Shown here: piece after piece, positions 1-9,265 of the stretch
How positions within the stretch are numbered: the first letter of the stretch is position 1
How the letters are laid out: each line of letters begins with the position of its first letter
Source of the DNA: Chloroflexota bacterium
Lineage (GTDB): Bacteria > Chloroflexota > Limnocylindria > P2-11E
Length of the DNA: 64,000 bases
Direction: 5' to 3'
Assembly: GCA_005881885.1 (NCBI GenBank)
Contig: VBDX01000127.1
Span: forward strand, 1 to 64,000
Program-made: the position numbers and the translations under genes
Notes under the pieces: model-generated
The model's input: only the letters and a program-made list of their open reading frames with translations
Told to the model about the DNA's origin: nothing
The model's database searches: none

Positions 1-633
1 CTCTTCGCCCGCATGGCCGAGCTCGACCGCGCGATCTGGGTCCATCCCGCGCGCACCGCGACGATGCCGGACTACCCAAGCGAGAACCGGTCGAAATACG
101 AGCTCTGGTGGGTCTTCGGTTGGCCCTATGAGACCGCCATCTTCATGTCTCGCCTGATCTTCTCCGGCCACCTCGACCGGTATCCGAACCTGCGCATCCT
201 GACGCACCACGCCGGCGGGATGGTCCCGCACTTTGCCGGCCGGATCGGTCCGGGACTGGACCAGCTAGGCGCGCGCACGCCCGAGGAGGACCTCGGCGCG
301 CTCGCGCGACGGCTGCGCAAGCGTCCGTTCGACTATTACAAGATGTTCTATGGGGACACCGCGCTCTTCGGCGCCGAACACGCCCTTCGTTGTGCGATCG
401 AGTTTTTCGGCGTCGACCACATGCTCTTCGGCAGCGACATGCCCTTCGATCCCGAGAAGGGTCCGCAGTTCATCCGCGAGACGATCGCCAATCTCGATGC
501 GATCGGGCTCTCAGCCGCGGATCGGCAGCGCATCGACGAGCAGAACGCCCGTCGCGTGCTGCGGATCGCAAGTCCGCGCGAACGTGAAGCTCGCGTCGAG
601 CGTGCGCCTTCAGGCCCGGCGACGTCATCCTGA
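1..633 (+). CDS. Amidohydrolase (ACMSD-like decarboxylase family), C-terminal part
   Basis: This reading frame is open from the first base of the window, so the N-terminus lies upstream. The visible 210 residues look like the metal-dependent amidohydrolase_2 family, which includes ACMSD and gamma-resorcylate-type decarboxylases. A His-His pair in THHAGGMVPH (visible residues 69-70) and an Asp in FGSDMPFDPEKG (visible residue 146) sit where this TIM-barrel family places metal and catalytic ligands. A gentisate-type dioxygenase follows 144 bases downstream on the same strand, so decarboxylation or hydrolysis of an aromatic acid is a reasonable role. The exact substrate cannot be read from the sequence. 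Confidence 0.85.
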   Translation, partial: LFARMAELDRAIWVHPARTATMPDYPSENRSKYELWWVFGWPYETAIFMSRLIFSGHLDRYPNLRILTHHAGGMVPHFAGRIGPGLDQLGARTPEEDLGALARRLRKRPFDYYKMFYGDTALFGAEHALRCAIEFFGVDHMLFGSDMPFDPEKGPQFIRETIANLDAIGLSAADRQRIDEQNARRVLRIASPREREARVERAPSGPATSS

Positions 634-777
634 CGGCGCGCCCGCGAGCGCCGAGGAGCTCCGCGACAGGGATATCCTCGATGCCCGGGGATCGACCGTA
701 TCGGGCGGCTTCGCATTGACCGTCACCCGCTCTTGCGCGCGAACGCCGGCGGGGACGACGAACGGGGAGGCATCGAG

Positions 778-1902
778 ATGATCACCCAGTCACCGGCGAA
801 AGAGGGCGCGGTCGCGGCTCCGAAGGGACCGCGCGAAGTCACCGCGGAGCTCAAGGCAGAGCGCGAGAAGTTCTACGCCGATCTGCCCAAGTACCAGCTC
901 GGCGCGCTCTGGAACGTCCTCGACGACGCGCTCACGCCGGAGCCGAGGATCCGAAGCGTCCCGTACCTCTGGAAGTGGTCGGAGGTGCGGCCGCGCGTGA
1001 TGCGCGCGGGAGAGCTGGTGACCGCGAAGGAGGCGGAGCGTCGCGTTCTGTACTTCCTCAACCCCGGCCTGCCGCCGGAGAAGATCAGCGCCGTCGGAAC
1101 GCTCTACGCCGGCATCCAGCTCATCCTTCCGGGCGAGATCGCGCGCACGCATCACCACACGCCCGCCGCGACCCGCTTCATCATCGAGGGCGAGCGCGCC
1201 TACACGACTGTGAGCGGCGAGCGCACGCTCATGAAGAAGGGGGACTACGTCACCACGCCCAACTGGACGTGGCACGATCACGGCAACGAGTCCGACAAGC
1301 CGATGCTCTGGCTCGATGGGCTCGATGTCCCGCTGGTCACCGAGCTCGACGCGGTCTTCTTCGAGCTCTTCGTTGAGCGAACGGGGAACGAGGTGCAGCC
1401 GGTCACGAAGCCCATGGAGGACGCGAGCCACCGCTGGGCAAAGAATCTCCGTCCGACGTACCAGCGTCATGCGGGCAAGTTCTCGCCGATCCTCAATTAC
1501 CGCTGGGACGACTGTCGGTCGGCGCTGCAGGCTCTTCGCGATGACACGGGCAGCCCGTTCGATGGGATCGTGCTCGAGTACATCAATCCCAACACCGGCG
1601 GTCCATCGCTGCCGACGATGAGCGCGTACCTGCAACTCATCCGCTCGAGTGAGCACACGAAGGCGCACCGTCACACCGCGAGCACCGTCTATCACGTGGC
1701 CGAGGGAAGGGGGTATAGCGTCATCGGCGGCAAACGATTCGATTGGGCCGAGGGTGACACCTTCGTCGTGCCGTCGTGGTCGTGGCACGAGCATGCCTCC
1801 GACGGTGGCGAGGCAGTGCTGTTCTCGTTCAGCGACCGCCCAGTGCTCGAGGCATTCGATCTCATCCGCGAGCAGCCACTGGAGGCCGGCTACCAGCGCT
1901 AA
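778..1902 (+). CDS. Bicupin ring-cleavage dioxygenase, gentisate 1,2-dioxygenase-like
   Basis: A 374-residue protein with two cupin domains. The first has a His cluster at residues 125-127 (THHHTPAATRFIIEG). The second has H297 and H299 (HRHTASTVYHVAEG). This two-cupin layout and length match gentisate, salicylate or 1-hydroxy-2-naphthoate 1,2-dioxygenases, which open aromatic rings with Fe(II) and O2. I chose the ATG at 778 because GGGAGG lies just upstream. An in-frame upstream extension to 733 lacks such a site. Its neighbours, an amidohydrolase before and a binding protein after, fit an aromatic-acid degradation unit. Which ring acid is cleaved is not decided by the sequence. Confidence 0.85.
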   Translation: MITQSPAKEGAVAAPKGPREVTAELKAEREKFYADLPKYQLGALWNVLDDALTPEPRIRSVPYLWKWSEVRPRVMRAGELVTAKEAERRVLYFLNPGLPPEKISAVGTLYAGIQLILPGEIARTHHHTPAATRFIIEGERAYTTVSGERTLMKKGDYVTTPNWTWHDHGNESDKPMLWLDGLDVPLVTELDAVFFELFVERTGNEVQPVTKPMEDASHRWAKNLRPTYQRHAGKFSPILNYRWDDCRSALQALRDDTGSPFDGIVLEYINPNTGGPSLPTMSAYLQLIRSSEHTKAHRHTASTVYHVAEGRGYSVIGGKRFDWAEGDTFVVPSWSWHEHASDGGEAVLFSFSDRPVLEAFDLIREQPLEAGYQR

Positions 1903-2036
1903 CCCTACAAGCCGTCGATCCACGCTCCGCGTGGACTGCGGGCGGCGCGGGATGGGGGCAGGACCCGCGACGGTCGCGGCGCGGCCATCGTGACCGCCGG
2001 TACACTCCGCCCACGACGCCGGGGGTGGCCAGCGCG

Positions 2037-3095
2037 GTGAAGACTTTCGTTCGTCTAACCCTCGTCTCGGTGTTCGCACTCGCGGCCTGCGGCCCGAACC
2101 CACAGCCCGTCCCCGCGGCGAGCGCGTCGGGGACGACCGCCGCCACGCCCACCCCGGCCCCGGCGACCGTGAGGTTCGGGCAGGTCGGCAGCGTGTCCGA
2201 CGGGGCGATCTTCATCGCCGACGCGAAGGGCTATTTCAAGGAGCAGGCCATCACGCTGGAGGCCGTGCCGTTCACCTCGGCCGCGCAGATGGTGGCGCCG
2301 CTCGGCACGGGCGAGCTCGACGCGGGCGGCGGCGCGCCGAGCGCCGGTCTCTACAACGCGGTCAACAGCGGCGTGCAGCTGCGGATCGTCGCTGACAAGG
2401 GGACGATCACCGCGGGGCACGGGTACGAGGCGGTCATCGTGCGTAAGGCGCTCGCCGACAAGGTGAAGTCGGCGAAGGACTTCAGGGGACTCAAGGTGTC
2501 TATCGCCGCGCGCGACATCGTCCCCGAGTACTCGCTCGACCAGTTCCTGCGCACCGGCGGGCTCACCATCAAAGACATCGAGGTCGTTCCGCTTGGATTC
2601 ACCGACATGATCCCGGCGATGGCCAGCGGGGCCATCGATGTCGCGGTCCCCACCGAGCCGACTGCGACGCGCATCCTCGATGCGGGCACCGGCGTCCTGC
2701 TCACCCGTACCGACACCGTCGTGCCGGGCGAGCAGACCGCAGTGGTGCTCTTTTCCGAGAAGTTCGCGCAGAGGAAGGACGTCGCGGTGCGGTTCATGGT
2801 CGCGTATCTGAAAGGCGCGCGCTTCTACACGGACGCGTTCGATAAGAAGGACGCCGCGAAGCGCACCGACGCGATCGACATCATCGCGAAGGCGACGAAG
2901 CTCGATGCCACGCTGATCGGGCGGATCGTGCTGCCGAACGTCGATCCGGACGGCAAGGTGAATAGCGAAAGCCTCAATGCATCGCAGCAGTACTTCGTGC
3001 AGAAGGGCACCCAAGCGAAGGCCGTCGATCTGAGCAAGGTCGTCGATGGATCATTCGCGGCGGAGGCGATCAGGCAGCTCGGCCCTTACAGGTAG
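2037..3095 (+). CDS. NMT1/TauA-type ABC substrate-binding lipoprotein
   Basis: A 352-residue exported protein. The GTG start at 2037 gives a clean lipoprotein signal (MKTFVRLTLVSVFALAAC, lipobox LAAC) followed by a Pro/Ala/Thr-rich linker. The body resembles NMT1/THI5 or NitT/TauT binding proteins: it opens with RFGQVGSVSDGAIFIADAKG, then has a GTGELDAGGGAPSAG binding loop. It would capture a small organic compound at the cell surface for an ABC importer. No permease or ATPase gene is adjacent in the window. Its position after a ring-cleavage dioxygenase suggests an aromatic or sulfonate-like substrate, which is inference only. Confidence 0.85.
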   Translation: MKTFVRLTLVSVFALAACGPNPQPVPAASASGTTAATPTPAPATVRFGQVGSVSDGAIFIADAKGYFKEQAITLEAVPFTSAAQMVAPLGTGELDAGGGAPSAGLYNAVNSGVQLRIVADKGTITAGHGYEAVIVRKALADKVKSAKDFRGLKVSIAARDIVPEYSLDQFLRTGGLTIKDIEVVPLGFTDMIPAMASGAIDVAVPTEPTATRILDAGTGVLLTRTDTVVPGEQTAVVLFSEKFAQRKDVAVRFMVAYLKGARFYTDAFDKKDAAKRTDAIDIIAKATKLDATLIGRIVLPNVDPDGKVNSESLNASQQYFVQKGTQAKAVDLSKVVDGSFAAEAIRQLGPYR

Positions 3096-3099
3096 CGCC

Positions 3100-3264
3100 T
3101 CAGCGGAGCTTGATATCGATCAGCGGTTTGGCCTCCGGCCCGCTGCCGACCGGCACGGTCGCGAGGATCACGACCACGACGAGGATGAGCAGAAGAAGAC
3201 CGAGCGCCAAGCCCGCTGAGAACCCACCGTCAGTACGCATGTTCAGAAGACGAGCATGCCGCAT
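3100..3264 (-). CDS. Small single-helix membrane protein
   Basis: A 54-residue ORF with one strongly hydrophobic helix (GLALGLLLLILVVVVILATV) and a short polar C-terminus. It lies 12 bases after the stop of the acetyltransferase gene on the same strand, so the two are probably co-transcribed. An internal ATG at 3240 would give 46 residues and begins right before the helix. The 3264 ATG has GGGCGGG just upstream. I do not recognise a family. Codon use and the helix support a real gene, but the start is uncertain. Confidence 0.55.
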   Translation of the reverse strand: MRHARLLNMRTDGGFSAGLALGLLLLILVVVVILATVPVGSGPEAKPLIDIKLR

Positions 3265-3267
3265 GCC
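3254..3267. repeat. GCATGC-c-GCATGC near-palindrome shared with 58439-58453
   Basis: The 14-base sequence GCATGCCGCATGCC overlaps the start codon of the small membrane protein. The same 14 bases (reverse complement) occur upstream of the response regulator gene at 58439-58453. An 11-base version lies at the start of the GNAT gene (3752-3762). Confidence 0.4.
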
Positions 3268-3276
3268 CGCCCGTGC

Positions 3277-3762
3277 TCATTCGCGCGAGCCGGGGTAAAG
3301 CGCGTAGGTGAACCACACGGTCCGCACCGCGTCGAACTTCTCGTAGAGCCGCTGAGCGACTCGGTTGTCCAGCTCCGTACGCCACTCCAGGCGGCTCGCG
3401 CCGCGCTCCTCGGCGCGACGCAGCGAGAATTCGATCAGCCGCCGTCCGATCCCCGCTCCTCGCTGGGCTTCGACCACGAATAGGTCGTTCAGCAGGACGA
3501 TGGGCCCGGCGGCGACGCTGCTGAACGTCCAGTAGAGGTTCGCGAACCCCCCCACGCGCCCATCGTCCCATGCCGCGATCAGCTCGCCGCGGTCGCTGGG
3601 CGCGATGAATCCCCGGAGGAACTGGCGGTTCGCGGGGATATCCGGAGTCTTGACCCCATAGAAGCGCTGGTAATCCGCGAAGAGCGGGAGGACGCGCTCG
3701 AGCTCGTCCGACGCCACGGGCCGGATGACGGGTCGCTCGTCTTCGGAATCCGCATGCCGCAT
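3277..3762 (-). CDS. GNAT family N-acetyltransferase
   Basis: A 161-residue GCN5-related acetyltransferase. The acetyl-CoA pyrophosphate-binding loop is clear ([21 protein letters not shown]), preceded by the usual beta strand (LLNDLFVV) and followed by the C-terminal [14 protein letters not shown] helix. The acceptor is unknown. I prefer the ATG at 3762 over 3792: a TAGGAC hexamer ends 10 bases upstream, which fits the leaderless pattern seen across this window, and the longer form adds residues outside the fold. It is divergent from the luciferase-like gene and probably co-transcribed with the small membrane protein downstream. Confidence 0.85.
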   Translation of the reverse strand: MRHADSEDERPVIRPVASDELERVLPLFADYQRFYGVKTPDIPANRQFLRGFIAPSDRGELIAAWDDGRVGGFANLYWTFSSVAAGPIVLLNDLFVVEAQRGAGIGRRLIEFSLRRAEERGASRLEWRTELDNRVAQRLYEKFDAVRTVWFTYALYPGSRE

Positions 3763-3772
3763 CTCGGACGCA

Positions 3773-3778
3773 GTCCTA
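3773..3778 (-). promoter_or_regulatory. -10-like TAGGAC for GNAT gene
   Basis: The hexamer ends 10 bases before ATG 3762 with no Shine-Dalgarno sequence between, implying a near-leaderless transcript. Confidence 0.35.
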
Positions 3779-3813
3779 ACACGGGTGGACATCTCCTTGC
3801 ACACTTGGCCTTC

Positions 3814-4890
3814 GTGGAGCTCGGCATCTACAGCTTCGGCGAGAGAACGCCCGACCCGAGGACCGGTCGAACGATCAGCGCGGAGGAGCGGATCCGCCGA
3901 CTCCTCGAGGAGATCGAGCTCGCCGATCAGGTCGGGCTCGACGTCTTCGGGGTCGGCGAGCATCACCGCTCCGAGTTCGTCGTGTCCACGCCCGCGGTCA
4001 TCCTTGCCGCTGCCGCCACGCGCACCAAACGCATCCGCCTGACGAGCGCCGTCACCGTGCTCAGCTCGGACGACCCGGTTCGTGTATTCCAAGACTTCGC
4101 GACGCTGGATCTCATCTCCGGTGGGCGGGCCGAGATCATGGCCGGTCGCGGGTCGTTCACCGAGTCGTTCCCGCTGTTCGGCTACGACCTGGCCGACTAC
4201 GACGAGCTGTTCGAGGAGAAGCTCGAGCTGCTCCTTCGGATCCGGCAGGGCGAGCGGGTCACGTGGAAGGGCGAGCATCGGCCGGCGCTCGAAGACCTTC
4301 CCGTCTACCCGCGTCCGCTACAGGATCCGCTTCCCATCTGGGTCGCGGTCGGCGGACATCCCGAGTCGGTCGTGCGCGCGGGACGGCTCGGTCTTCCCCT
4401 GGCGCTCGCGATCATCGGGGGCGAGCCGCGGCGCTTCGTTCCGCTCATCGACCTCTACCGGCAGGCCGCGCGCCGGGCCGGCCACGATCCGGCGAAGCTT
4501 CCGGTCAGCATCAACTCGCACGGTCTGATCGCGGACGACTCCCGGCGCGCCGCGGACGACGCGTACGCCGCGTACCTGTACGTGATGACCAAGATCGGCC
4601 GCGAACGGGGGTGGGCGCCCCCGACCCGCGAGCAGTTCGAGGCCGAGCGTGGACCGCGAGGCGCGAATCTCATCGGCAGCCCGGACGAGATCGCGGCGAA
4701 GATCCTGTACGAGCACGAGCTCTTCGGACTCGACCGCTTCCTCATCCAGATGAGCGTGGGGACGCTGCCGCGCGAAACCGTGCTTCGTTCGATCGAGCTC
4801 TTCGGGTCGAAGGTCGCGCCGATCGTGCGCGAGGAGATCGCGCGCCGCAGTGCGCCGATCCCCATGCCTGCCGGAGATGGAGTCTTGTAG
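3814..4890 (+). CDS. LLM-class flavin-dependent monooxygenase
   Basis: A 358-residue luciferase-like monooxygenase. It starts [14 protein letters not shown] and carries the family signatures [11 protein letters not shown] (around residue 49), [29 protein letters not shown] and the [12 protein letters not shown] segment. Such enzymes use FMNH2 or F420H2, so it is a cytoplasmic oxidoreductase of unknown substrate. The GTG at 3814 is chosen because the conserved strand begins there; the frame is open further upstream. Only 51 bases separate it from the preferred GNAT start. Its stop codon TAG abuts the CTA of the convergent Rieske gene with no intervening base. Confidence 0.88.
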   Translation: MELGIYSFGERTPDPRTGRTISAEERIRRLLEEIELADQVGLDVFGVGEHHRSEFVVSTPAVILAAAATRTKRIRLTSAVTVLSSDDPVRVFQDFATLDLISGGRAEIMAGRGSFTESFPLFGYDLADYDELFEEKLELLLRIRQGERVTWKGEHRPALEDLPVYPRPLQDPLPIWVAVGGHPESVVRAGRLGLPLALAIIGGEPRRFVPLIDLYRQAARRAGHDPAKLPVSINSHGLIADDSRRAADDAYAAYLYVMTKIGRERGWAPPTREQFEAERGPRGANLIGSPDEIAAKILYEHELFGLDRFLIQMSVGTLPRETVLRSIELFGSKVAPIVREEIARRSAPIPMPAGDGVL

Positions 4891-5430
4891 CTAGCTGTCG
4901 GTGATCTCGATCACCGACGGATCGAAGCGGCCCTCCGTCCGGTCGATGATCCGAAACGGATTCGTGTCGACGACTAGATCGCCCTCGGCGTTCTCGGCGA
5001 TGTGGAAGAGCTGAAGCGGCTTGGGCGCGGGCGTCCGAAGGACCACCGCGGTCCTCTTGTCGTACAGCGAGCCGTGGCAGGGGCAGTGGAAGCGGTCCTC
5101 AGCGTCGTTCCAGGGCACGGCACAGCCGAGATGGGTGCACTTCCGGTACGCGGCAATGATCCCGCTCGGCGCATGCAGCAGGAAGAAGCGGCCTTCGCGG
5201 AAGAGGATCGGCCGGTCGTTCGTGGCCGCGAAGCGGTCGAGGATCTCGCGCTTGGTCCCGACCGTGACCGGGACGCCGAGGCCCTCGATACGGTTCACGC
5301 GAATGAACGGTGCGACGAGCACGCCGAGCTCCGTCGTGGCCAGACCGAGCGCCCCGAGGAAGCCCAGACGAAGAAGCGCCCGCCGCCGCCACCGCGAGGC
5401 CACCGCGGCGGGTGTTGCGAGTCGAAGCAT
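4891..5430 (-). CDS. Rieske [2Fe-2S] protein with N-terminal membrane/Tat-like anchor
   Basis: A 179-residue protein. Residues 14-40 form an Arg-rich segment followed by one hydrophobic helix ([17 protein letters not shown]), resembling a Tat-type anchor. The cluster ligands are all visible: C98-x-H100 and C116-x2-H119. C103 and C118 form the disulfide pair typical of high-potential Rieske proteins of bc1/b6f complexes. [20 protein letters not shown] is the expected C-terminal strand. No cytochrome b gene is adjacent, so the partner complex is unknown. GGAGG lies 7 bases before the ATG. Confidence 0.9.
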   Translation of the reverse strand: MLRLATPAAVASRWRRRALLRLGFLGALGLATTELGVLVAPFIRVNRIEGLGVPVTVGTKREILDRFAATNDRPILFREGRFFLLHAPSGIIAAYRKCTHLGCAVPWNDAEDRFHCPCHGSLYDKRTAVVLRTPAPKPLQLFHIAENAEGDLVVDTNPFRIIDRTEGRFDPSVIEITDS

Positions 5431-5548
5431 CTACAGACCTCCGCCCTGAACTACTACGAAGGAATAGCAGATGACTTCGCCGAGTCAACCGCGGGCAGCG
5501 CGGTGCTAGGCTCAGACGCTACGCGTCCTGCAGGGGAGGGCCAAGCTG

Positions 5549-7165
5549 ATGTCCATTCGCCACCGTTCGGTCGTCTTCGCCGCCGCGCTGCTCGTCGCCG
5601 CGGCGTGCGCTCCGGCCACGTCGCCTGGGGGCGCCAGCGCTACCGCTACGCCATCCGCCTCGGCGGGCGGTGCGGCCAGCACGCTCGTCTGGTACGCCGA
5701 TGTGAGCGATCTGATCTCGCTGGACCCGGCGGTCGCGTACGAGTTCAGCGGCGTCCTCCTGGCCCACAACGTGTACGAGACCCTCGTGAAGTTCGAGGGC
5801 GCAGATCTTTCGACCATCAAACCGAGCCTCGCGCAGAGCTGGGACATCAAGGACAGCGGCGCGAGCTGGGACGTGACTTTCAAGCTCAAGTCCGGTGGCA
5901 AGTTCGCGAGCGGCAACGCGCTCAGCGCCGATGACGTTGTGTACTCCTTCCAGCGTGCCATCAAGCTGAACAAGTCACCGGCTTTCCTGTTCACCGACAT
6001 CGCGCAGCTCAAGGCCGAGAGCATCAAGGCGACCGACCCGAGCACCGTCGTCGTGAGCCTGCCGAAGACGGCGAGCCCGCAGGGCTTCCTATCGATTTTG
6101 ACCTTCACCATCGGCGGGATCGTCGACTCGAAAGACGTGAAGGCGAAGGAGACGGGTGGGGACTCCGGCTCGGGTTACCTGCTCGATCACTCGTCCGGCA
6201 GCGGCCCGTATGTCGTGGACCACTGGACGAAGAACTCCGAGGTTCTCCTCAAGTCCAATCCGAACTACAGCGGAACGAAGCCGCCGCTCGGCGGCGTGCT
6301 CGTCAAGCACGTCCCCGAGTCGACGAACCAGCAGTTCGCGCTCGAGCGGGGCGACGCCGATCTCGCGCGGAACCTGGGCGCCCAGCAGATAGCGGCGCTC
6401 CAGGGCAAGCCAGGCGTGGCGACCACGTCGGGGAACAGCCTGCAGCTGGTCTACGTGGGCATGAACGTGACGGTGAAGCCGCTCGACAACGTGAACGTCC
6501 GTGAGGCCTTGCGCACCGCCGTCGACTACGACGGGATCGTGAAGGATCTCCTCAAGGGGAACGCCAAGAAGGTGCAGGGCATCGTTCCGGCCGGCCTCGC
6601 CGGCTACAACGAGTCGACGCCTTTTCAGGCCGATGTCGCGAAGGCGCAGTCGCTCATGAAGCAGGCCAACCAGGACAAGGTGACGCTGGAGCTGCTCGTT
6701 CCGACCGGTCCCGCGCCAGGTGGGGTGGCATGGGCCGACCTCGCGGCGAAGCTTCAGGCCGACTGGGCGAAGATCGGGGTGACCGTCAACATCAAGCAGA
6801 CCACGCAGGCCGATCTGCTTACGACATATCGCGCGCAGAAGGGCCAGCTCGTCATGATCCTGTGGGGGCCGGACTTCCCGGACCCAGACGCCAACGTCGG
6901 CCCGTTCACCGACTACAAAGCCAAGTCGATCGCCTACCGCAACGGCTGGGACGACAAGATCGCCGACAAGGGTCGTGAGGCCGCGCTCATCACGGACACG
7001 TCCAAGCGGGCGGCCGCGTACAAGGACATCACCGACTACGTGCTCCACAACGGCCCGTACGTGATCCTCTATCAGCCGACCGAACCCTTCGGCCTGCGCT
7101 CCAACGTGAAGGGGTTCGTCTGGAGCCCGATGGACTGGACGGATTTCGCCTCGATAAGTAAGTAG
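5549..7165 (+). CDS. Family 5 (dipeptide/oligopeptide) ABC substrate-binding lipoprotein
   Basis: A 538-residue exported protein with a signal peptide ending in VAAAC (lipobox near residue 20), a Ser/Thr/Ala-rich linker, then the SBP_bac_5 fold. Recognisable segments are LVWYADVSDLISLDPA, KLKSGGKFASGNALSADDVVYS and VREALRTAVDYDGIV. It would bind peptides or other oligomeric solutes outside the membrane and deliver them to the two permeases encoded directly downstream. GGGGAGGG lies upstream of the ATG. The first base of the permease gene is 14 bases after the stop, so the three form one operon. Confidence 0.92.
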   Translation: MSIRHRSVVFAAALLVAAACAPATSPGGASATATPSASAGGAASTLVWYADVSDLISLDPAVAYEFSGVLLAHNVYETLVKFEGADLSTIKPSLAQSWDIKDSGASWDVTFKLKSGGKFASGNALSADDVVYSFQRAIKLNKSPAFLFTDIAQLKAESIKATDPSTVVVSLPKTASPQGFLSILTFTIGGIVDSKDVKAKETGGDSGSGYLLDHSSGSGPYVVDHWTKNSEVLLKSNPNYSGTKPPLGGVLVKHVPESTNQQFALERGDADLARNLGAQQIAALQGKPGVATTSGNSLQLVYVGMNVTVKPLDNVNVREALRTAVDYDGIVKDLLKGNAKKVQGIVPAGLAGYNESTPFQADVAKAQSLMKQANQDKVTLELLVPTGPAPGGVAWADLAAKLQADWAKIGVTVNIKQTTQADLLTTYRAQKGQLVMILWGPDFPDPDANVGPFTDYKAKSIAYRNGWDDKIADKGREAALITDTSKRAAAYKDITDYVLHNGPYVILYQPTEPFGLRSNVKGFVWSPMDWTDFASISK

Positions 7166-7179
7166 GGCGCTGGCGCGCC

Positions 7180-8193
7180 GTGCGGTTCCTCGGCTTCCTC
7201 GCGCGCCGCGTGGTCGGGATCGTCGCGGTGATGATCGGCGTGTCGGTTATCACGTTCGCGATTTCGCACGTGATCCCGGCGGACCCCGCGGTGGCCGCGC
7301 TTGGCGACCACGCGACTGCCGACCAGATCACGGCATTCCGGGCCGAATACCACCTCGATCGTCCGCTGGCGGAGCAGTACCTCACCTACGTGGGCGGCCT
7401 CCTGCACGGCGATCTCGGGCGGAGCATCCGCACGCGGCGGGCAGTCGCCGACGACCTCGCCGATTCGTTCCCAGCGACGCTCGAGCTTTCCTTCGCCGCT
7501 CTGCTCGCGGCGATCGCTGTGGGAATACCCTCCGGCGTGTGGTCGGCCGTCTTTCGCGGCCGCCTTCCCGACTTCGTCGTTCGCCTTCTCGCGCTGATCG
7601 GAGGGTCGATCCCAGTCTTCTGGCTCGGACTGATAGTGATCGGTCTCGGCTACTACCAGCTTGGCTGGTTCCCCGGTGGCGGCCGGATCGATTTGTTCGT
7701 TGACCCGCCACCGACCCGTACCGGCCTCTTCGTCGTCGACAGCTTGCTGACCGGCGACCTCACCGCGCTCCGGAGCAGCTTGCTGCATCTGGTCTTACCG
7801 GCGTTGACGCTTGGCTATTTCTCGACAGCCCTCATCGCCCGTATGACGCGCTCGAGCATGCTCGAAGTCCTCGGCCAGGACTACATCCGCACCGCTCGAG
7901 CGAAGGGTCTTCGCGAGCGAGTCGTCATCTTTCGACACGGCCTGCGCAACGCGCTCATCCCTACGGTGACGATCATCGGACTGACGTTCGGCAGTCTGCT
8001 CTCCGGCGCGGTGCTGACCGAGACGATCTTCAGCTGGCCGGGCCTGGGCCGCTACGCGACCGCCTCGGCGGTGAGCCTCGACTTTCCGGCCGTCCTCGGC
8101 GTGACCCTTCTCGCAGCCGTCGTCTATCCGCTCGCGAACCTCGCCGTCGATGTGGCCTATTACTGGCTTGACCCACGGACGCAGCGTGGCTGA
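7180..8193 (+). CDS. Dipeptide-type ABC transporter permease (DppB-like)
   Basis: A 337-residue membrane protein that begins FLARRVVGIVAVMIGVSVITF, the usual first helix of DppB/OppB. It contains the EAA loop (YIRTARAKGLRERVVIFRHG) that docks on the ATPase. The GTG start follows the binding-protein stop by 14 bases. The protein forms half of the import channel together with the next gene. Its 3' end overlaps that gene by 8 bases. Confidence 0.93.
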   Translation: MRFLGFLARRVVGIVAVMIGVSVITFAISHVIPADPAVAALGDHATADQITAFRAEYHLDRPLAEQYLTYVGGLLHGDLGRSIRTRRAVADDLADSFPATLELSFAALLAAIAVGIPSGVWSAVFRGRLPDFVVRLLALIGGSIPVFWLGLIVIGLGYYQLGWFPGGGRIDLFVDPPPTRTGLFVVDSLLTGDLTALRSSLLHLVLPALTLGYFSTALIARMTRSSMLEVLGQDYIRTARAKGLRERVVIFRHGLRNALIPTVTIIGLTFGSLLSGAVLTETIFSWPGLGRYATASAVSLDFPAVLGVTLLAAVVYPLANLAVDVAYYWLDPRTQRG

Positions 8194-9064
8194 TCCCGCC
8201 GTCGGCGCGCTGCGCCTTCGCGGAGTGGGTCAGCGAGCCGGCGCCCCGGTCTTCGCCAACCCTCTGAATGTCACCGCGCTCGTTCTGATCGGCGCCTTCG
8301 CGATCTGTGCGGTCCTTGCTCCGATCGTCGCGCCGTACGACCCCCTCGCGCAGGCGCTCGGCTCCCGGCTCGAGCCGCCTTCGCCGCAACACTGGCTTGG
8401 CACCGATCAGCTCGGCCGCGACATCGCCAGCCGGCTCCTCTACGGCGCGCGAATCTCATTGGTGATCGGGATCGTCGTCGTCGCGCTGGCCGGGATCTTC
8501 GGCACGTTGGTGGGGCTGGTCGCCGGCTACGCCGGCGGCCTGGTGGATGAGACGCTGATGCGCGTCACGGAGGTCTTCCTCGCGTTCCCGCCGCTCATCC
8601 TGGCGATGGCGATCGCGGGCGCTCTCGGTCCGAGCCTCACGAACGCGATCATTGCCATCGCCGCCGTCACCTGGGCGGTCTACGCGCGGCTCACGCGCGG
8701 CCAACTTCTGTCACTGCGCCGTCGCGAGTTCGTCGAGGCGGCGCGCGCGATCGGCGCGTCGCGCGGAAGGATCCTCGCGCGGCACCTCCTTCCGAACGCA
8801 CTCGCTCCGCTGATGGTCCAGGCGAGCTTCGACATGGGCGCGGCCATCATCTCCGCGGCCGGCCTCAGCTTCATTGGCTTCGGGGCACAGCCGCCGACTC
8901 CCGAGTGGGGCGTCATGATCAGCGAGGGCCGGAACTTCATCAGCACCCAACTCTGGCTCTCGCTCTTCCCGGGACTTGCGATCCTTCTCGCCGTCGGCTC
9001 GTTCAACGTTCTCGGCGATGGCCTGCGCGATCTCTTCGATCCACGGCTTCGCCGAGCCGGCTGA
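8186..9064 (+). CDS. Dipeptide-type ABC transporter permease (DppC-like)
   Basis: A 292-residue partner permease. It has the N-terminal extracytoplasmic loop motif HWLGTDQLGRDIASRLLYGARISL that marks DppC/OppC proteins, and the EAA loop FVEAARAIGASRGRILARHLL. GTG 8186 lies inside the end of the DppB-like gene, an 8-base overlap that supports translational coupling. No DppD or DppF ATPase gene follows; the next gene is an unrelated amidase. The importer must therefore borrow an ATPase encoded elsewhere. Confidence 0.92.
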   Translation: MADPAVGALRLRGVGQRAGAPVFANPLNVTALVLIGAFAICAVLAPIVAPYDPLAQALGSRLEPPSPQHWLGTDQLGRDIASRLLYGARISLVIGIVVVALAGIFGTLVGLVAGYAGGLVDETLMRVTEVFLAFPPLILAMAIAGALGPSLTNAIIAIAAVTWAVYARLTRGQLLSLRRREFVEAARAIGASRGRILARHLLPNALAPLMVQASFDMGAAIISAAGLSFIGFGAQPPTPEWGVMISEGRNFISTQLWLSLFPGLAILLAVGSFNVLGDGLRDLFDPRLRRAG

Positions 9065-9265
9065 CGTTTCTCTTCGGTCGCAACGAAACACGCGACCACA
9101 CAGCGCGCCGATCGGCAAGCTGAAAGGTCGATCCGCTCCACCGGTTGAGAGTTCGCAAATTCTGATCGCTCGCGCCTGCGTGGTGAGCGACCTGGGGCAC
9201 GGTTGCTCGTCAAGCGAGCAGGATTACGCACCGCCTATTGCTTACTACCGTTCGGCGATAGGAGG

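Noticed and set aside
790-2103. Minus-strand ORF of 437 codons opposite the cupin dioxygenase
   Set aside because: Arg/Ala-rich shadow frame without domain signatures; the plus-strand bicupin is unambiguous.
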